A stretch of DNA of 64,000 nt from Lantana camara (taxonomy: Eukaryota > Streptophyta > Magnoliopsida > Lamiales > Verbenaceae). This document shows, in pieces, positions 46,268 to 59,000 of this stretch (the first letter of the stretch is position 1; every line of letters starts with the position of its first letter). The stretch covers positions 30,331,001 to 30,395,000 of the forward strand of contig CM074857.1 of assembly GCA_037501455.1 (NCBI GenBank), in the 5' to 3' direction. A program made the translations under genes and the position numbers. The notes beneath the pieces were generated by a model. It worked only from the letters and a program-made list of their open reading frames with translations, did not search any database and was not told the origin of the DNA.

Positions 46268-47854
46268 ATGGACAAACAACCGCCTCGTTCACAGGGGAGT
46301 TTCTTAAGAAGTGTAACCGGTAAAAACAAGGCTAAAAGTTTTGTACCGAATGTAGCGGGGAGATCCACGTCGAGAACTATTTCTGGGTTCACACCCAGAT
46401 TAACCCCTACGCCCTCATCATTGGTCGCTCCTACATCCTCACTGGGCGAGAATCATATTACGTCTCCTGACGGTGATCCGATCACATCTCCCACTGTTGA
46501 TCGGTCTACATCTTCCCCTTCTGCACCGTCTAACAGTCCAATAAATGAAGAAAATGAAGTAGAGGAGGAGCATGAGGAGCAAGAGCCAATTGGCGCTCCT
46601 ACAATTCAAAGACAAGCAAGGGGCCTTCGGACAACAATTTCTGAAAAAAGAATGTTACAACCCATGGGGGACCATGAGTGAGTTTACAACTTATTATTAT
46701 TTCTTAAAATTATGTCTCGTTGCCCCTGAAATTTGAATATCTCATCAGAATTAAAATTTAATATTCTCTTTTTAGTTCTAATTGTCTTAAGCATTATAAA
46801 ATTGTTACGCCATGGGAGTTTTCCTTTGTAGACGGATATGTGAGGCTTGAAGATAAGGGAAAAGCTATTAAAGATTGGAAGGAAGGAGCGACACGTGACC
46901 TTGCTGTAAGTTATTTATAATTTTTTTAGTTAAATACATTCTTTTCTGTTGCTAATTGTCCACATTTATGTTAAAGTCAATTCATAAATTGCTAGTTGTA
47001 GTGAAGAATTGTATATTGTATTTTAATTAATTCATAATTATATATAGTTGAAATATAATGAACTAATTGTTGAGCAAGAACAACGCCAATTGGAGGATCC
47101 AGAATGTCCAGTGCTTGACACTTTATTGCTTGTTGGAATTGCTTTTAAAAAGTCCACAAATTTATGCTTTTAAACGAGCAACTCAAAAAATATCCTTTTT
47201 ATTTCCATTACCAATATTATCATTTACTCATGTCTACATTAAAATCAACTATTAATCATAATTAAATTATATATGATGATACGATAAATTTATTGCATGT
47301 GAATATATACGTATATATGTATATGTGTGTGCACATGTGAATTATTAAATTTTATCTATATTCAAATTGGTTTGTCAGCCTGCTTGAAATTGGTTAATTC
47401 TATACATGTAAAACTGTAATGGGATGAAATTGGTTAATTCTATACATGTAAAACTGAAATTGGCTTGAAATTGTTAGCCTGCTTGAAATTGGTTAATTCA
47501 CGTGAGAAATGGGATTCAAACTATATATATATCATGTGAATTATTAAATTTTATCTATATTCAAATGGGATGCAAACTATATCATAATCAATTTTGTAAT
47601 ATGTCAGGCGATATAACTCAACAAATGCAGCAACAACAACAGCAAACGCAGCAGCAAATGGAACAGCTTACGAAGCTAATAGAGATGCAGACACAAGCGG
47701 TTAATCAACTAATAAATGCTTCACAAACTCGCGAAAGGCGTAAGAGCAAAGGTCGATCCGGTAAGAGCAAAAGAAACACTCCTATAACTTATGAAAATCA
47801 CGATGATGAAGAGAGGGAGGACGAGGACGAGGATAATGTAGGTGAAGATTGGTA
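46268..47854 (+). CDS. Second CACTA protein, TNPA-like, coiled coil (partial)
   Basis: CACTA elements encode a second protein that binds subterminal repeats. The ATG at 46268 follows an acceptor-like AATGCAG. Exon 1 (to about 46678) is disordered, rich in S, P and T, and acidic at its end. 46776-46902 encodes TPWEFSFVDGYVRLEDKGKA and ends at a GTAAGT donor. 47048 onward reads ELIVEQEQRQLEDPECPVLD. The last exon (about 47609-47854) reads MQQQQQQTQQQMEQLTKLIE and MQTQAVNQLINASQTRERR, a glutamine-rich coiled coil, then a basic and an acidic tail. The conserved middle of the Transposase_24 family is weak or absent, so the model may be truncated. Exon borders are inferred. Confidence 0.5.
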
Positions 47855-48170
47855 AGTGTACTTGTGGATAAATACTTTTGTTGGATGTATAAATTTGTAG
47901 CATGTGAAGAGTAGTAAGTGTACTTATGGATAAATATTTTTGTTGGATGAATTAGTATATAAATTTGTAGCATGTGGAAAGAATGAATGTTCGGATCTGA
48001 TGTATAATTGTTGGAAATGAATATTTGGGTTGATTATGGATGAATTGTATATTTGATGAATTGTTGGGATAAATTGCATGTTTGATAAATAACTATCCAG
48101 GTTAAAAAAAAAAAAAAAAAGAAGGGAAAAAAAACGGATTTAAGAAAAATGTAAAATTTTTTTTGAAATA

Positions 48171-48688
48171 ATTCCGACGGGATTCCGAGGGAAATCCCAT
48201 CGGAATTAATTAATATTTTTATTATTATTTTTTAAATATTCCGACGGGATTCCGAGGGAAATCCCGTCGGAATTAATTAATACTTTTATTATATTTTTAA
48301 ATATTCCGACGGGATTCCGAGGGAAATCCTGTCGGAATTAATTAATATTTTTATTATTTTTTAAATATTACGATGGGATTCCGAGGGAAATCCCGTCGGA
48401 ATTAATTAATACTTTTATTATATTTTTAAATATTCCGACGGGATTCCGAGGGAAATCCTGTCGGAAAATATATATCTTTTATTCAGCCTATGTCATTTCC
48501 GACGGGATTTCCCCCGGAATCCCGTCGGAATTGTTTTAAATTTTTTTTTTTGTTTTCGTCCCTCGGTATTCCGTCGGTAGTCCGTTAGTTTTTTATTCCG
48601 AGGAACGATTTTCCAAGGGACTGTTTCCCGTCGGAATTCCCTCGGAATTCCATCGGAAATCGTGGAATTCCGGGAATTTCTTGTAGTG
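48171..48688 (+). repeat. Right subterminal repeats of the CACTA element
   Basis: Five tandem units of about 65 bp start at 48171, 48238, 48303, 48367 and 48432. Each has ATTCCGACGGGATTCCGAGG followed by GAAATCCCGTCGGAATTAAT, so each can fold into a hairpin. Further single repeats lead to the terminus at 48688. Confidence 0.92.
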
Positions 48689-48691
48689 TTC

Positions 48692-48903
48692 CACTTTTCT
48701 TTCGCTAAAGGGAAGACTTATACTTTCGTTTTCCCCCCTTTGTTGGCCCTTGCCGCCTTCCTTAACAAACCCCCGAGCCTCCATTGTGCCGCTTTTCTCA
48801 TAGAAGCCGCCGGGTTGGCCCCGAAGGCCGAATTCTATGGTAGAGAACGTTGTAATAATAATTGGGCCATGAGAGACTTTTTTAAGTCTTGCAAAAGAAA
48901 GGG
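48692..48903 (+). pseudogene. matR: matR fragment, middle piece
   Basis: Continues the maturase frame after the CACTA: HFSFAKGKTYTFVFPPLLAL, AAFLNKPPSLHCAAFLIEAA, GLAPKAEFYGRERCNNNWAM and RDFFKSCKRKG. The frame is open throughout. It stops where the LTR element inserted at 48904, with AAGGG at 48899-48903 repeated at 60103-60107. This is the region before the reverse-transcriptase-like motif of matR. Confidence 0.9.
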
Positions 48904-51900
48904 TGTAACGCCCCAGTTTTTCAGTTTTAATAATATGACGTATTTGTTTATAAATTGCGCAATTTAATTATTTACTTATATGATTAATTGTTAATAAATG
49001 ATTATATTTGATTTAAACTAGAAACTATGGTTATTTTAAATTATTTCATTTTACTCTACTTTGATATTTAGTGTTTAATTTCTTAATTGAGGTTTCACGT
49101 TACCTCAACTGTTACGGTAATTTCTTTAATTAATTACAACATGTTATTAGTTTGTTTAATTTAGTTAATATGGAATTTAAGTTTTAGTAATTCATTTATA
49201 ACTATATGAATTCGTTCATGCGCATGAGTGTTCTATTTGTGCTTTGTTCATATATGTATTGATACCGAAATGTCGTGAAAATTTAATATGTCGTAAATAT
49301 GTGTGTTATGAACGTGACTCTATGCTCGGTTTATGTTTTCGGATTCATTTGACGTGTTTATGAATTTAATTTGGATTTTTGGAACCAAGTCGGGGGTTAA
49401 CGAGCAATTAGCGCACCCTTGGTTCCGTATGTGATATCTTGAGCTCGGGAATTCGGATTCGAATTCCGACACTTCCGTTGCCTTCGTATCGACGATTCGG
49501 AGACAATGGAGCAAGCCTCATACCTTTTTGAAATCATTAAGACCTCCGAAATCCAACCGTAACGGACAACTCGTGCAAGAAGAGCTCCTTTGGTTGACTA
49601 GTCTTCATGGTGGGACCCCATAACCCTCCCTAAACTTAACCATACCTTAACCATGACTTATCTACCTTGAGTTAAGCTCTATCTTCTCCCTTTTACCTCT
49701 GAAAACCGAACCATATCTCCATTTTCCAGCTGCAACTGAACGAGAGAGAGAAGAAGAGGAGAAGAGAGAAACCCTTGGCCATTTTTGTGATTTTGGAGCT
49801 CAAATCACCATCTTCTTTCACCAAATCTTCAAGGTATGAATATTTATGTCTTCTCTACTCTATTATGCTTCATTTCATCTACTTAAATCATGATTTGGAT
49901 CAGATTTGATTAGGGTTTGAATTATGAGATTGGTATGAACTTTTAGGGATTTTTGCTCTTGTGACCTCTAGGCTTGTGTAGCTGATTTCCTTGCTTAAAC
50001 ATGATCATATGAACTTGTTTCTTGATCTATTTCCTTCCCAACTGATAGTATATGATGTTAGGAGGATTTCATCTCTTGCTCCTTTTATAAAATTATGAGA
50101 TATGGAGCTTCAAACTTGATGATCAAACTACTTCCCCTGTTTTGTGACTGCTGTGTGAAATTTTGTGTTGTTGCATGATCATATGGCCTCCATTTCGTGT
50201 GAAATTGCATGGAGTTGATGTACACTCATTGTTATATATGTTAGCATTCATGCTTTAAGTATTTGGTTCCATTTGAAGCCTCAAAACCGAAGTACATGGC
50301 CTGTTCTTATGCATGATTGTTGACAGAATTGTTGCTGTTACATTTTGTAACTTGTTGATCATTCTAATGTGCTTTAAATGGTACCATTTTGCATATATAT
50401 GATGTATATAAGTTTTTTAGTATGTTAGCATGCATTCTCCAAAGTTTCAGATCCAAATTCAAGCCCTAAGTACTTGAACAAGGCATGATTGAACAATTGA
50501 TCCTTTATGTACGGTTTTTGGCGACCCAGTTTTGTTGCGTGGATTCGATGACCTTAACGTGTGATTTAGCCTTTTCACTCTAAATGAAAAATGTTCATAA
50601 CATGCCAAATATGTTGCATATCAAGTTTCAGAGCATTTGGAGTTCATTTGGTATGCCTTTGGATTGATTTTGTATGAGTTCAGTTTTGCCGGAAAAATCT
50701 GTAATCGCCCTAAGTTCTGTACCGTGACACCCCCGTGTCTCATTTACTCATAAGAGGGAGACACGGGCGTGTCACACCTTCTGGGCAGCTCTGTACTGAG
50801 CCACGCCCGTGGCTCAGTTGGGCTAGGGTTGGTGACACCCCCGTGTCACTTCCCATGTGCAGTCTTTGTTACTTCCTCTTCGGTTTTTGATTTGTTTCCC
50901 CTCCTTATTGATTTTATCTCCTTTCGTGTTGAACTATGAACTTGTTTGGCTATGTGTTAGGAGTATTATGGTGCAATTTCATGATATTTGGATGTGTTTT
51001 AGGCATGCTTTTATTGAATGCCGTTTATGTGTGTTTATATGTCGTTTACGAATCGCATCACTTATTTTCTATATCATAAGACTTCTTCTTGTTGTCAAAC
51101 CTTGAATATATGCTATGTTATGTAATATGAAGTATGTGGTAACATTATGGAAGAGCTTGAATATGTTCTATGCTCCTATTTGAGTTCTTGAAATAAATTG
51201 ATTGGGAATATGAATTGAATGATAATGAATGATTGAGTGAATGACTTGGATATACGAGTTAATGTCTTAATCATGCACATGAACATTTCATGACTTAATA
51301 TGATCCTTATGCCTTCATATCATGCTTGAGCATTGCCGTGCGTCTTATATGGTTCATTTAGAGTCTTGAGTCTCACGAACACGTCTTGTGGTCTTTTGTA
51401 CAGTTTGTCTCCAGGGTGGAGAGCTTTTGATCGTTCGAGCACTTGTTAACCCGTTCCTTGTTTCGTCACGGTTCAGGTGAGGGTGGTTTTTGTTTTAGCT
51501 ATATAACAAACCCTACAACCCTTATGTGAAAAGCTTTAGCCAAAACCTTATGATTATACATATATGGTTTTCAAATGGAGTTATCGAGTAAATCCTTCTG
51601 AATTACGCGTTTGAGCTTATAACTTAAAAATGGTTTTGTAATGAGGCTATGCTCCAAACCGTGTGTCTTCATGCTAGCTACGGATTAGGATGACACGGAG
51701 AGGTACGTATATAGCATATGCCGATTTACACGGTAAGGTATGATTTCTTATAGTATGTATTGATCGAGTAAACCCTTTTCAAATGGATAATGATGGATAT
51801 GGTATGATTTTTATAAATCAAATGTTTTGGCGAGAAGATTGATTGATTGATTGCACGGATTGGGGCCCAGGGGCTTGGTGTGAGTGGGGACCCGAGAAGG

Positions 51901-52952
51901 CAAGGGCTGACGGTAAACCCTCACACTAGTCCCACTACTAGACAGCGGTACCGGACCTCGTCAGGAGATTGGCGGGGAAAGGGAGCTGAGTGCCATCTGG
52001 GGAGTCATGTAACCCCTTTTGGCCAATGATCGGGTGGTCGGGTCTTGCAAACCCACCACCAACCCGGAGGAAGAAGGTTGGAACTTATTTATGATTGAAA
52101 ATGATTGATTGACTGATTGATTATTGATTGATAGGCACGGTGCGGGAAGGCCGGGCATCGGATTGCCCAAACAATATATTTAGGATATGATTTATGGTCT
52201 GTGTGTATTATGATATATTGCATGATCGCCTAATCAATATATTAATGATATTTGTCGTACACGGTCGGAGTTGGTTGGAGATTGTGCACGCTCACTCGCC
52301 GAGCCTTATATTTATGTATGATTTATGAATGTAATGGATTTAATATGATTTAGTCGTAAAGTTCGAGCATTGTTTATCTATTTCTTACCCTTAGTGGGGA
52401 TCATTTCAAATAAAACCTTGCTCGGGATTTATGACTTGCATGTGCATGTTTTATATATATATCGCTCCTGCTCACTCAGTCTTCTAGAGACTGACCCTCT
52501 CCCTCCCCAACACTTTAGTGTGCAGGTTGGGCTTTGGAGTTTCGAGCTAGGCGGAGGTGTCGGGAGTCTTTCAGGGAGTCGAGTTAGATTAGAAGAGTCT
52601 CTGCACTCATTTCTGTATTGGAATTATGTATGATTCATTCTATTATATCATGAACTGGAATATTCATGTGATTGGAGTTGAATTGCTGTTACTGGGTTTT
52701 GCTATTGATTTAAAAGAGGCCTGAAGAGCCCAAATTTCTGCTTATGATTTGTATGATTGATCTTTTGGCTTTGCAATGCATTGTACTTTGTAGATTGGTT
52801 TTCATTGCAGGGTCTAGCTCCGCCTGGCTTAGGAAAGCTTTTATGTTTGTCTCCCGTTCGCTAGGGTTTGATACGGGTGCGGATTTACTGTTTCGTTACT
52901 CGTGTTGAGCCTTAGTGCGGGGGATGTGGTGCCTCACGTGCGGGGTGCTACA
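48904..52952 (+). repeat. 5' LTR of the LARD-like element
   Basis: 4,049 bp, starting TGTAACGCCCCAG and ending CGGGGTGCTACA. It contains a cluster of GACACGGG/CACGCCCGTG palindromes at 50733-50850. By eye I found six differences from the 3' LTR: 49467, 50415, 50563, 50990, 51311 and 52823. Confidence 0.96.
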
Positions 52953-52960
52953 TCCTTAAG

Positions 52961-52973
52961 TGGTATCAGAGCC
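52961..52973 (+). other. Primer binding site of the LARD-like element
   Basis: TGGTATCAGAGCC, complementary to the 3' end of initiator methionine tRNA, begins eight bases after the 5' LTR. Confidence 0.92.
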
Positions 52974-55783
52974 CGGTTGCAAAACCGGTGTTCTTGAGTC
53001 GTGTTTGAGTCAGTTAGGTCGCACGGCATAGGAACAACTTGTTAATATGTGCATTGCATCGTTTTGGCCTGAATATTTGATACTAATTGTTGGAAATTGC
53101 TTAATACATGTATACAATCTACGCTTTCATTTAGTTGCTTTAAGTGTTGCAATTTGCATTTTATGTGTCTTGATTCATTTAACTATGTGTCATAAGCATA
53201 CGCTAATCCTCATGCATCCATATTTGAGTTGATCTTTCTTATATAGGCTACTATCATGCAACCAAAGCCACAAATCACCCCAACTACAAATGGCAAAGTA
53301 ACTCGAAGGCCGAATGTTCAAATTCCGCGGCTTGTACAATGAAACCATCTATCATGGCTCGTATCATGGGAGGAAGCTTGGATCACGGGAAGGTTTTCAA
53401 CATACCAGAATTGCAACGACTCAAGTTCTAACTTGAGGGATGCGTGAGACAACGAGAGGAGTGTGGAACTCTTCTCCACCCCGATTTTGGAGACATCTAA
53501 TACAAGAGTAAATGCTTTAAGGGTCACTGTTGAAGTTTCGAGTTTGGAATGGTTGGATGATAGGAAGACCAAATTGGGAAGCTTCAAGGGATAGGATATA
53601 AGATGTGTTAACAAGGTTCGACTCAACTCAGATGCAAGGATTGGGAGCCGTTAATCACAAGGCTCATTACGAGGTGAAATATGGAAGCTCACTTGATACG
53701 AATATAAGCGTGGGACAACGAATGGACACAAGGCAAAAAGGGACTTAGGAGCATCGAGGGATACAAATTACGCCGTCTTCTTGGAACCTTGGAACATGGG
53801 GACATCAAGATGAAGAGTCGGATGACCTTTGGAGGTTGATGCTTGGAAGTACGTTGAGGGGTAAACTCCATTGACAAAGAAGACCTTGGTTTCAAGAATA
53901 GCACGTTCGGGCCATGGGATATACAAATGGATGAAGAAATTTGGGAAATTTGAAAACCATGGAAAGCTAAGGAGTTATCAATGCTTTCAAAGAAAGTTAC
54001 AATTATGGGGATGAGGAGCACGTTGTCAAGCTAAAAGCTTACTACTTTGGTGACAGGTTCTGCATATTCATGGCATGAGCATCATGCATCGATTTAAACT
54101 AATTGCTTTCTTTACCTATATGTACGTTTATGTTTAATTAACGTAATTGCTTCAATGTGTTGCATCTTTAATTGTTTACTATGTGCATTGGCATGTTAAC
54201 CCAACATGCATGGTTAGTGTTTAAGTGATAGGGAATGGCTCCTCCTTGTTCTTCACGTGATTCTTTGATCAAGGCTTACTCGATTCAAGACGAGAAGAAT
54301 AGTTGGGTTATAGTTTGGGAATTCTGGGTATGGAGCTTAGCTAGCACAATCTACACCGAAGAAACTAAGTTGAAGAGTTTTGGAGAAACCTTAATCTCAG
54401 AGGCGAAGTAACGAATTCAACTAAACTTCCAAATGATGGAGCATTGGTTAGGAAATAATGTAACTCCTTTTCGATCCTTTAAGGGATTACCTTTAGTTGA
54501 AAGAATGGAAATACAAGAGGGGATTAAATTGGTCTAGATTTCAAGAAGAGAAAGAAAGAGAAGAGTTGGGGAATAGAAGAAATAATTATTGAAGGGTTGG
54601 AATTGAACCTTAGGAGTCAATTAAAGAAACAGAAGTGGCTCAGCAAAAATTTCAATGAAAGAAGGATTCCTGGAGGTGGATATGTAAGAACAAAAATTTT
54701 AAGGGGGAGAGCACGACCGAGAGGTGAATTGGAGGATGGGAGAGGTGCTCGAATGAATATGTTAGGAGTAATAATGGGGATGCAAACTAAGGAGAATTTG
54801 GAAGTCCGGAGGGTGGAGACTAGGAATGAATAAGACGGTGGTTAGGGTTAAGTTATTAAGAGGGAAGCTATGTATGGAATTCTGGTCTGGAGATAATGGA
54901 ATTATAAGAGGGTTCTATGGATTTCTAAGCGAGTATTAACAAGGGGAAAAATCGAATCAAGCTATCACATACGGGGATGGTGTCGGTCAAGATTTATCCC
55001 ACGAAGTATGAAGGGGTCCAAGATAATATCACCGAGTTATTAGTTATAAGTTGTTAGTTATATCAACGGTAATCTACAAGGAAGCTTAAGTAGAGACCAA
55101 ATGGAAAAGATGATAATTGGAGTATTAGTCTCAAATTTCAAGAATCATCAAGAACCTTCTATCTTCGGTGAAGGAAATATGGGATCAGTTATCAAATATA
55201 ACGTTGAGGGGGATCAAAAAGAAATGAACGGACAATTGGAACGGAAGGTGGGAAGAGAGTTGTGTTAAGAGAAACCATGAGAATAAACTTCGCAAGGTCA
55301 GGATCGAATCATCAAGTTCGCCCAGAGTGGTTATCCTCGGGGATATGTTAAGCACCGATTTGGATAAGGATTGAAGAAGTTGGGTAGCAGTACAAGTTAG
55401 AAGGGATCTAAGGATATAATCCTTAAGGAATTCATCAATCGTTTCACCGGGGAACCCTGAAGAGGTTCAAGACAAGTCGGGCACCGAGTTACATTCAAGA
55501 CAGATCATACCTTAGATAACGACAACTCACAAATCTAAATTTTTGCAACTACGGTGAACGGTACTTATAGCATTCATGATACATGCATCCATGCAAATTT
55601 AACTTATATAATTTTTATGTTAAGTGCTTTGATCTCCTACTGTGCTAAATTACTTGGAGTAATTGAATATCAATGTGGGTGATGTTATTACTTGCTTCGG
55701 GTGACTTCCGTGATTTTAAATTTGGTTTTGCGTGAGTTGCTTGGAAGTATTGGAGACTTCCTTGTTTTATTTTCGGTTGAGAA
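52974..55783 (+). other. Non-coding internal domain of the LARD-like element
   Basis: No frame longer than about 110 codons, and none resembles a retrotransposon protein on either strand. It is rich in GGAA/GAGG purine runs on the plus strand from 53640 to 55500. Such domains in known LARDs are thought to act as packaging or structural RNA; nothing here proves that. Confidence 0.7.
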
Positions 55784-56010
55784 ACGGGGTGCTCTCTCTG
55801 TTTGTAAGAGACGGGGATTCTCTTATTTTTGTTTGAGAGACGGGGTACTCTCTTTACTTGCGAGAGACGGGGTTCTCTCATTGTTGCTCGAGAGACGGGG
55901 TTCTCTCATTGTTGTTGGAGAGACGGGGTTCTCTCATTTCTGCTCGAGAGACGGGGCTCTCTCCTTGTTGCTTGTGAGAGACGGGGAATCTCTCATTGTT
56001 TGTTTTCAGG
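55784..56010 (+). repeat. Minisatellite of eight 28-bp units, each able to form a hairpin
   Basis: ACGGGG starts at 55784, 55811, 55840, 55867, 55895, 55923, 55951 and 55981 (steps of 27 to 30 bases). The typical unit is GAGAGACGGGGTTCTCTC followed by about ten bases rich in T. GAGAGA pairs with TCTCTC across a CGGGGT loop. It ends about 30 bases before the polypurine tract. Confidence 0.92.
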
Positions 56011-56040
56011 CGTGTGTGAATCCGAGGACGGATTCTTTTT

Positions 56041-56053
56041 AAGGGGGAGAGAT
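56041..56053 (+). other. Polypurine tract of the LARD-like element
   Basis: AAGGGGGAGAGAT lies directly before the 3' LTR at 56054, where plus-strand DNA synthesis would be primed. Confidence 0.9.
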
Positions 56054-59000
56054 TGTAACGCCCCAGTTTTTCAGTTTTAATAATATGACGTATTTGTTTA
56101 TAAATTGCGCAATTTAATTATTTACTTATATGATTAATTGTTAATAAATGATTATATTTGATTTAAACTAGAAACTATGGTTATTTTAAATTATTTCATT
56201 TTACTCTACTTTGATATTTAGTGTTTAATTTCTTAATTGAGGTTTCACGTTACCTCAACTGTTACGGTAATTTCTTTAATTAATTACAACATGTTATTAG
56301 TTTGTTTAATTTAGTTAATATGGAATTTAAGTTTTAGTAATTCATTTATAACTATATGAATTCGTTCATGCGCATGAGTGTTCTATTTGTGCTTTGTTCA
56401 TATATGTATTGATACCGAAATGTCGTGAAAATTTAATATGTCGTAAATATGTGTGTTATGAACGTGACTCTATGCTCGGTTTATGTTTTCGGATTCATTT
56501 GACGTGTTTATGAATTTAATTTGGATTTTTGGAACCAAGTCGGGGGTTAACGAGCAATTAGCGCACCCTTGGTTCCGTATGTGATATCTTGAGCTCGGGA
56601 ATTCGGATTCGAATTCTGACACTTCCGTTGCCTTCGTATCGACGATTCGGAGACAATGGAGCAAGCCTCATACCTTTTTGAAATCATTAAGACCTCCGAA
56701 ATCCAACCGTAACGGACAACTCGTGCAAGAAGAGCTCCTTTGGTTGACTAGTCTTCATGGTGGGACCCCATAACCCTCCCTAAACTTAACCATACCTTAA
56801 CCATGACTTATCTACCTTGAGTTAAGCTCTATCTTCTCCCTTTTACCTCTGAAAACCGAACCATATCTCCATTTTCCAGCTGCAACTGAACGAGAGAGAG
56901 AAGAAGAGGAGAAGAGAGAAACCCTTGGCCATTTTTGTGATTTTGGAGCTCAAATCACCATCTTCTTTCACCAAATCTTCAAGGTATGAATATTTATGTC
57001 TTCTCTACTCTATTATGCTTCATTTCATCTACTTAAATCATGATTTGGATCAGATTTGATTAGGGTTTGAATTATGAGATTGGTATGAACTTTTAGGGAT
57101 TTTTGCTCTTGTGACCTCTAGGCTTGTGTAGCTGATTTCCTTGCTTAAACATGATCATATGAACTTGTTTCTTGATCTATTTCCTTCCCAACTGATAGTA
57201 TATGATGTTAGGAGGATTTCATCTCTTGCTCCTTTTATAAAATTATGAGATATGGAGCTTCAAACTTGATGATCAAACTACTTCCCCTGTTTTGTGACTG
57301 CTGTGTGAAATTTTGTGTTGTTGCATGATCATATGGCCTCCATTTCGTGTGAAATTGCATGGAGTTGATGTACACTCATTGTTATATATGTTAGCATTCA
57401 TGCTTTAAGTATTTGGTTCCATTTGAAGCCTCAAAACCGAAGTACATGGCCTGTTCTTATGCATGATTGTTGACAGAATTGTTGCTGTTACATTTTGTAA
57501 CTTGTTGATCATTCTAATGTGCTTTAAATGGTACCATTTTGCATATATATGATGTATATAAGTTGTTTAGTATGTTAGCATGCATTCTCCAAAGTTTCAG
57601 ATCCAAATTCAAGCCCTAAGTACTTGAACAAGGCATGATTGAACAATTGATCCTTTATGTACGGTTTTTGGCGACCCAGTTTTGTTGCGTGGATTCGATG
57701 ACCTTAACGTGTTATTTAGCCTTTTCACTCTAAATGAAAAATGTTCATAACATGCCAAATATGTTGCATATCAAGTTTCAGAGCATTTGGAGTTCATTTG
57801 GTATGCCTTTGGATTGATTTTGTATGAGTTCAGTTTTGCCGGAAAAATCTGTAATCGCCCTAAGTTCTGTACCGTGACACCCCCGTGTCTCATTTACTCA
57901 TAAGAGGGAGACACGGGCGTGTCACACCTTCTGGGCAGCTCTGTACTGAGCCACGCCCGTGGCTCAGTTGGGCTAGGGTTGGTGACACCCCCGTGTCACT
58001 TCCCATGTGCAGTCTTTGTTACTTCCTCTTCGGTTTTTGATTTGTTTCCCCTCCTTATTGATTTTATCTCCTTTCGTGTTGAACTATGAACTTGTTTGGC
58101 TATGTGTTAGGAGTATTATGGTGCAATTTCATGATATTTAGATGTGTTTTAGGCATGCTTTTATTGAATGCCGTTTATGTGTGTTTATATGTCGTTTACG
58201 AATCGCATCACTTATTTTCTATATCATAAGACTTCTTCTTGTTGTCAAACCTTGAATATATGCTATGTTATGTAATATGAAGTATGTGGTAACATTATGG
58301 AAGAGCTTGAATATGTTCTATGCTCCTATTTGAGTTCTTGAAATAAATTGATTGGGAATATGAATTGAATGATAATGAATGATTGAGTGAATGACTTGGA
58401 TATACGAGTTAATGTCTTAATCATGCACATGAACATTTCATGACTTAATATGATCCTTATACCTTCATATCATGCTTGAGCATTGCCGTGCGTCTTATAT
58501 GGTTCATTTAGAGTCTTGAGTCTCACGAACACGTCTTGTGGTCTTTTGTACAGTTTGTCTCCAGGGTGGAGAGCTTTTGATCGTTCGAGCACTTGTTAAC
58601 CCGTTCCTTGTTTCGTCACGGTTCAGGTGAGGGTGGTTTTTGTTTTAGCTATATAACAAACCCTACAACCCTTATGTGAAAAGCTTTAGCCAAAACCTTA
58701 TGATTATACATATATGGTTTTCAAATGGAGTTATCGAGTAAATCCTTCTGAATTACGCGTTTGAGCTTATAACTTAAAAATGGTTTTGTAATGAGGCTAT
58801 GCTCCAAACCGTGTGTCTTCATGCTAGCTACGGATTAGGATGACACGGAGAGGTACGTATATAGCATATGCCGATTTACACGGTAAGGTATGATTTCTTA
58901 TAGTATGTATTGATCGAGTAAACCCTTTTCAAATGGATAATGATGGATATGGTATGATTTTTATAAATCAAATGTTTTGGCGAGAAGATTGATTGATTGA

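Larger units (their letters stand above)
36595..48688 (+). mobile_element. Complete CACTA (En/Spm) transposon, target duplication TTC
   Basis: Left end CACTACAAGAAATTCC at 36595, right end the complement GGAATTTCTTGTAGTG ending at 48688, flanked by TTC at 36592-36594 and 48689-48691. The length is 12,094 bp. Both subterminal regions hold many TCCGACGGGATTCCGAGGG repeats. It carries a TNP2-type transposase gene and a second, TNPA-like gene. The ends are complete but the transposase has stops, so movement would need another source of transposase. It lies inside matR sequence, splitting it. Confidence 0.96.

Noticed and set aside
49320..52633. Several 60-87-codon frames repeated identically at 56470-59783
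   Set aside because: They lie in the two LTRs, show no family similarity, and are identical because the LTRs are nearly identical.
53318..54021. Minus-strand frames inside the LARD internal domain
   Set aside because: They are rich in serine and leucine from reading purine-rich DNA backwards, and show no conserved motifs.
55784..56010. Regular repeats with spacers, CRISPR-like at first glance
   Set aside because: The spacers are themselves similar, units are 27-30 bp in all, the DNA is eukaryotic and the array lies inside an LTR retrotransposon. It is a minisatellite.
55692..56042. 116-codon open frame across the minisatellite
   Set aside because: The unit length of about 28 is not a multiple of three and the frame reads different peptides in each unit. 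It is a by-product of the repeat.
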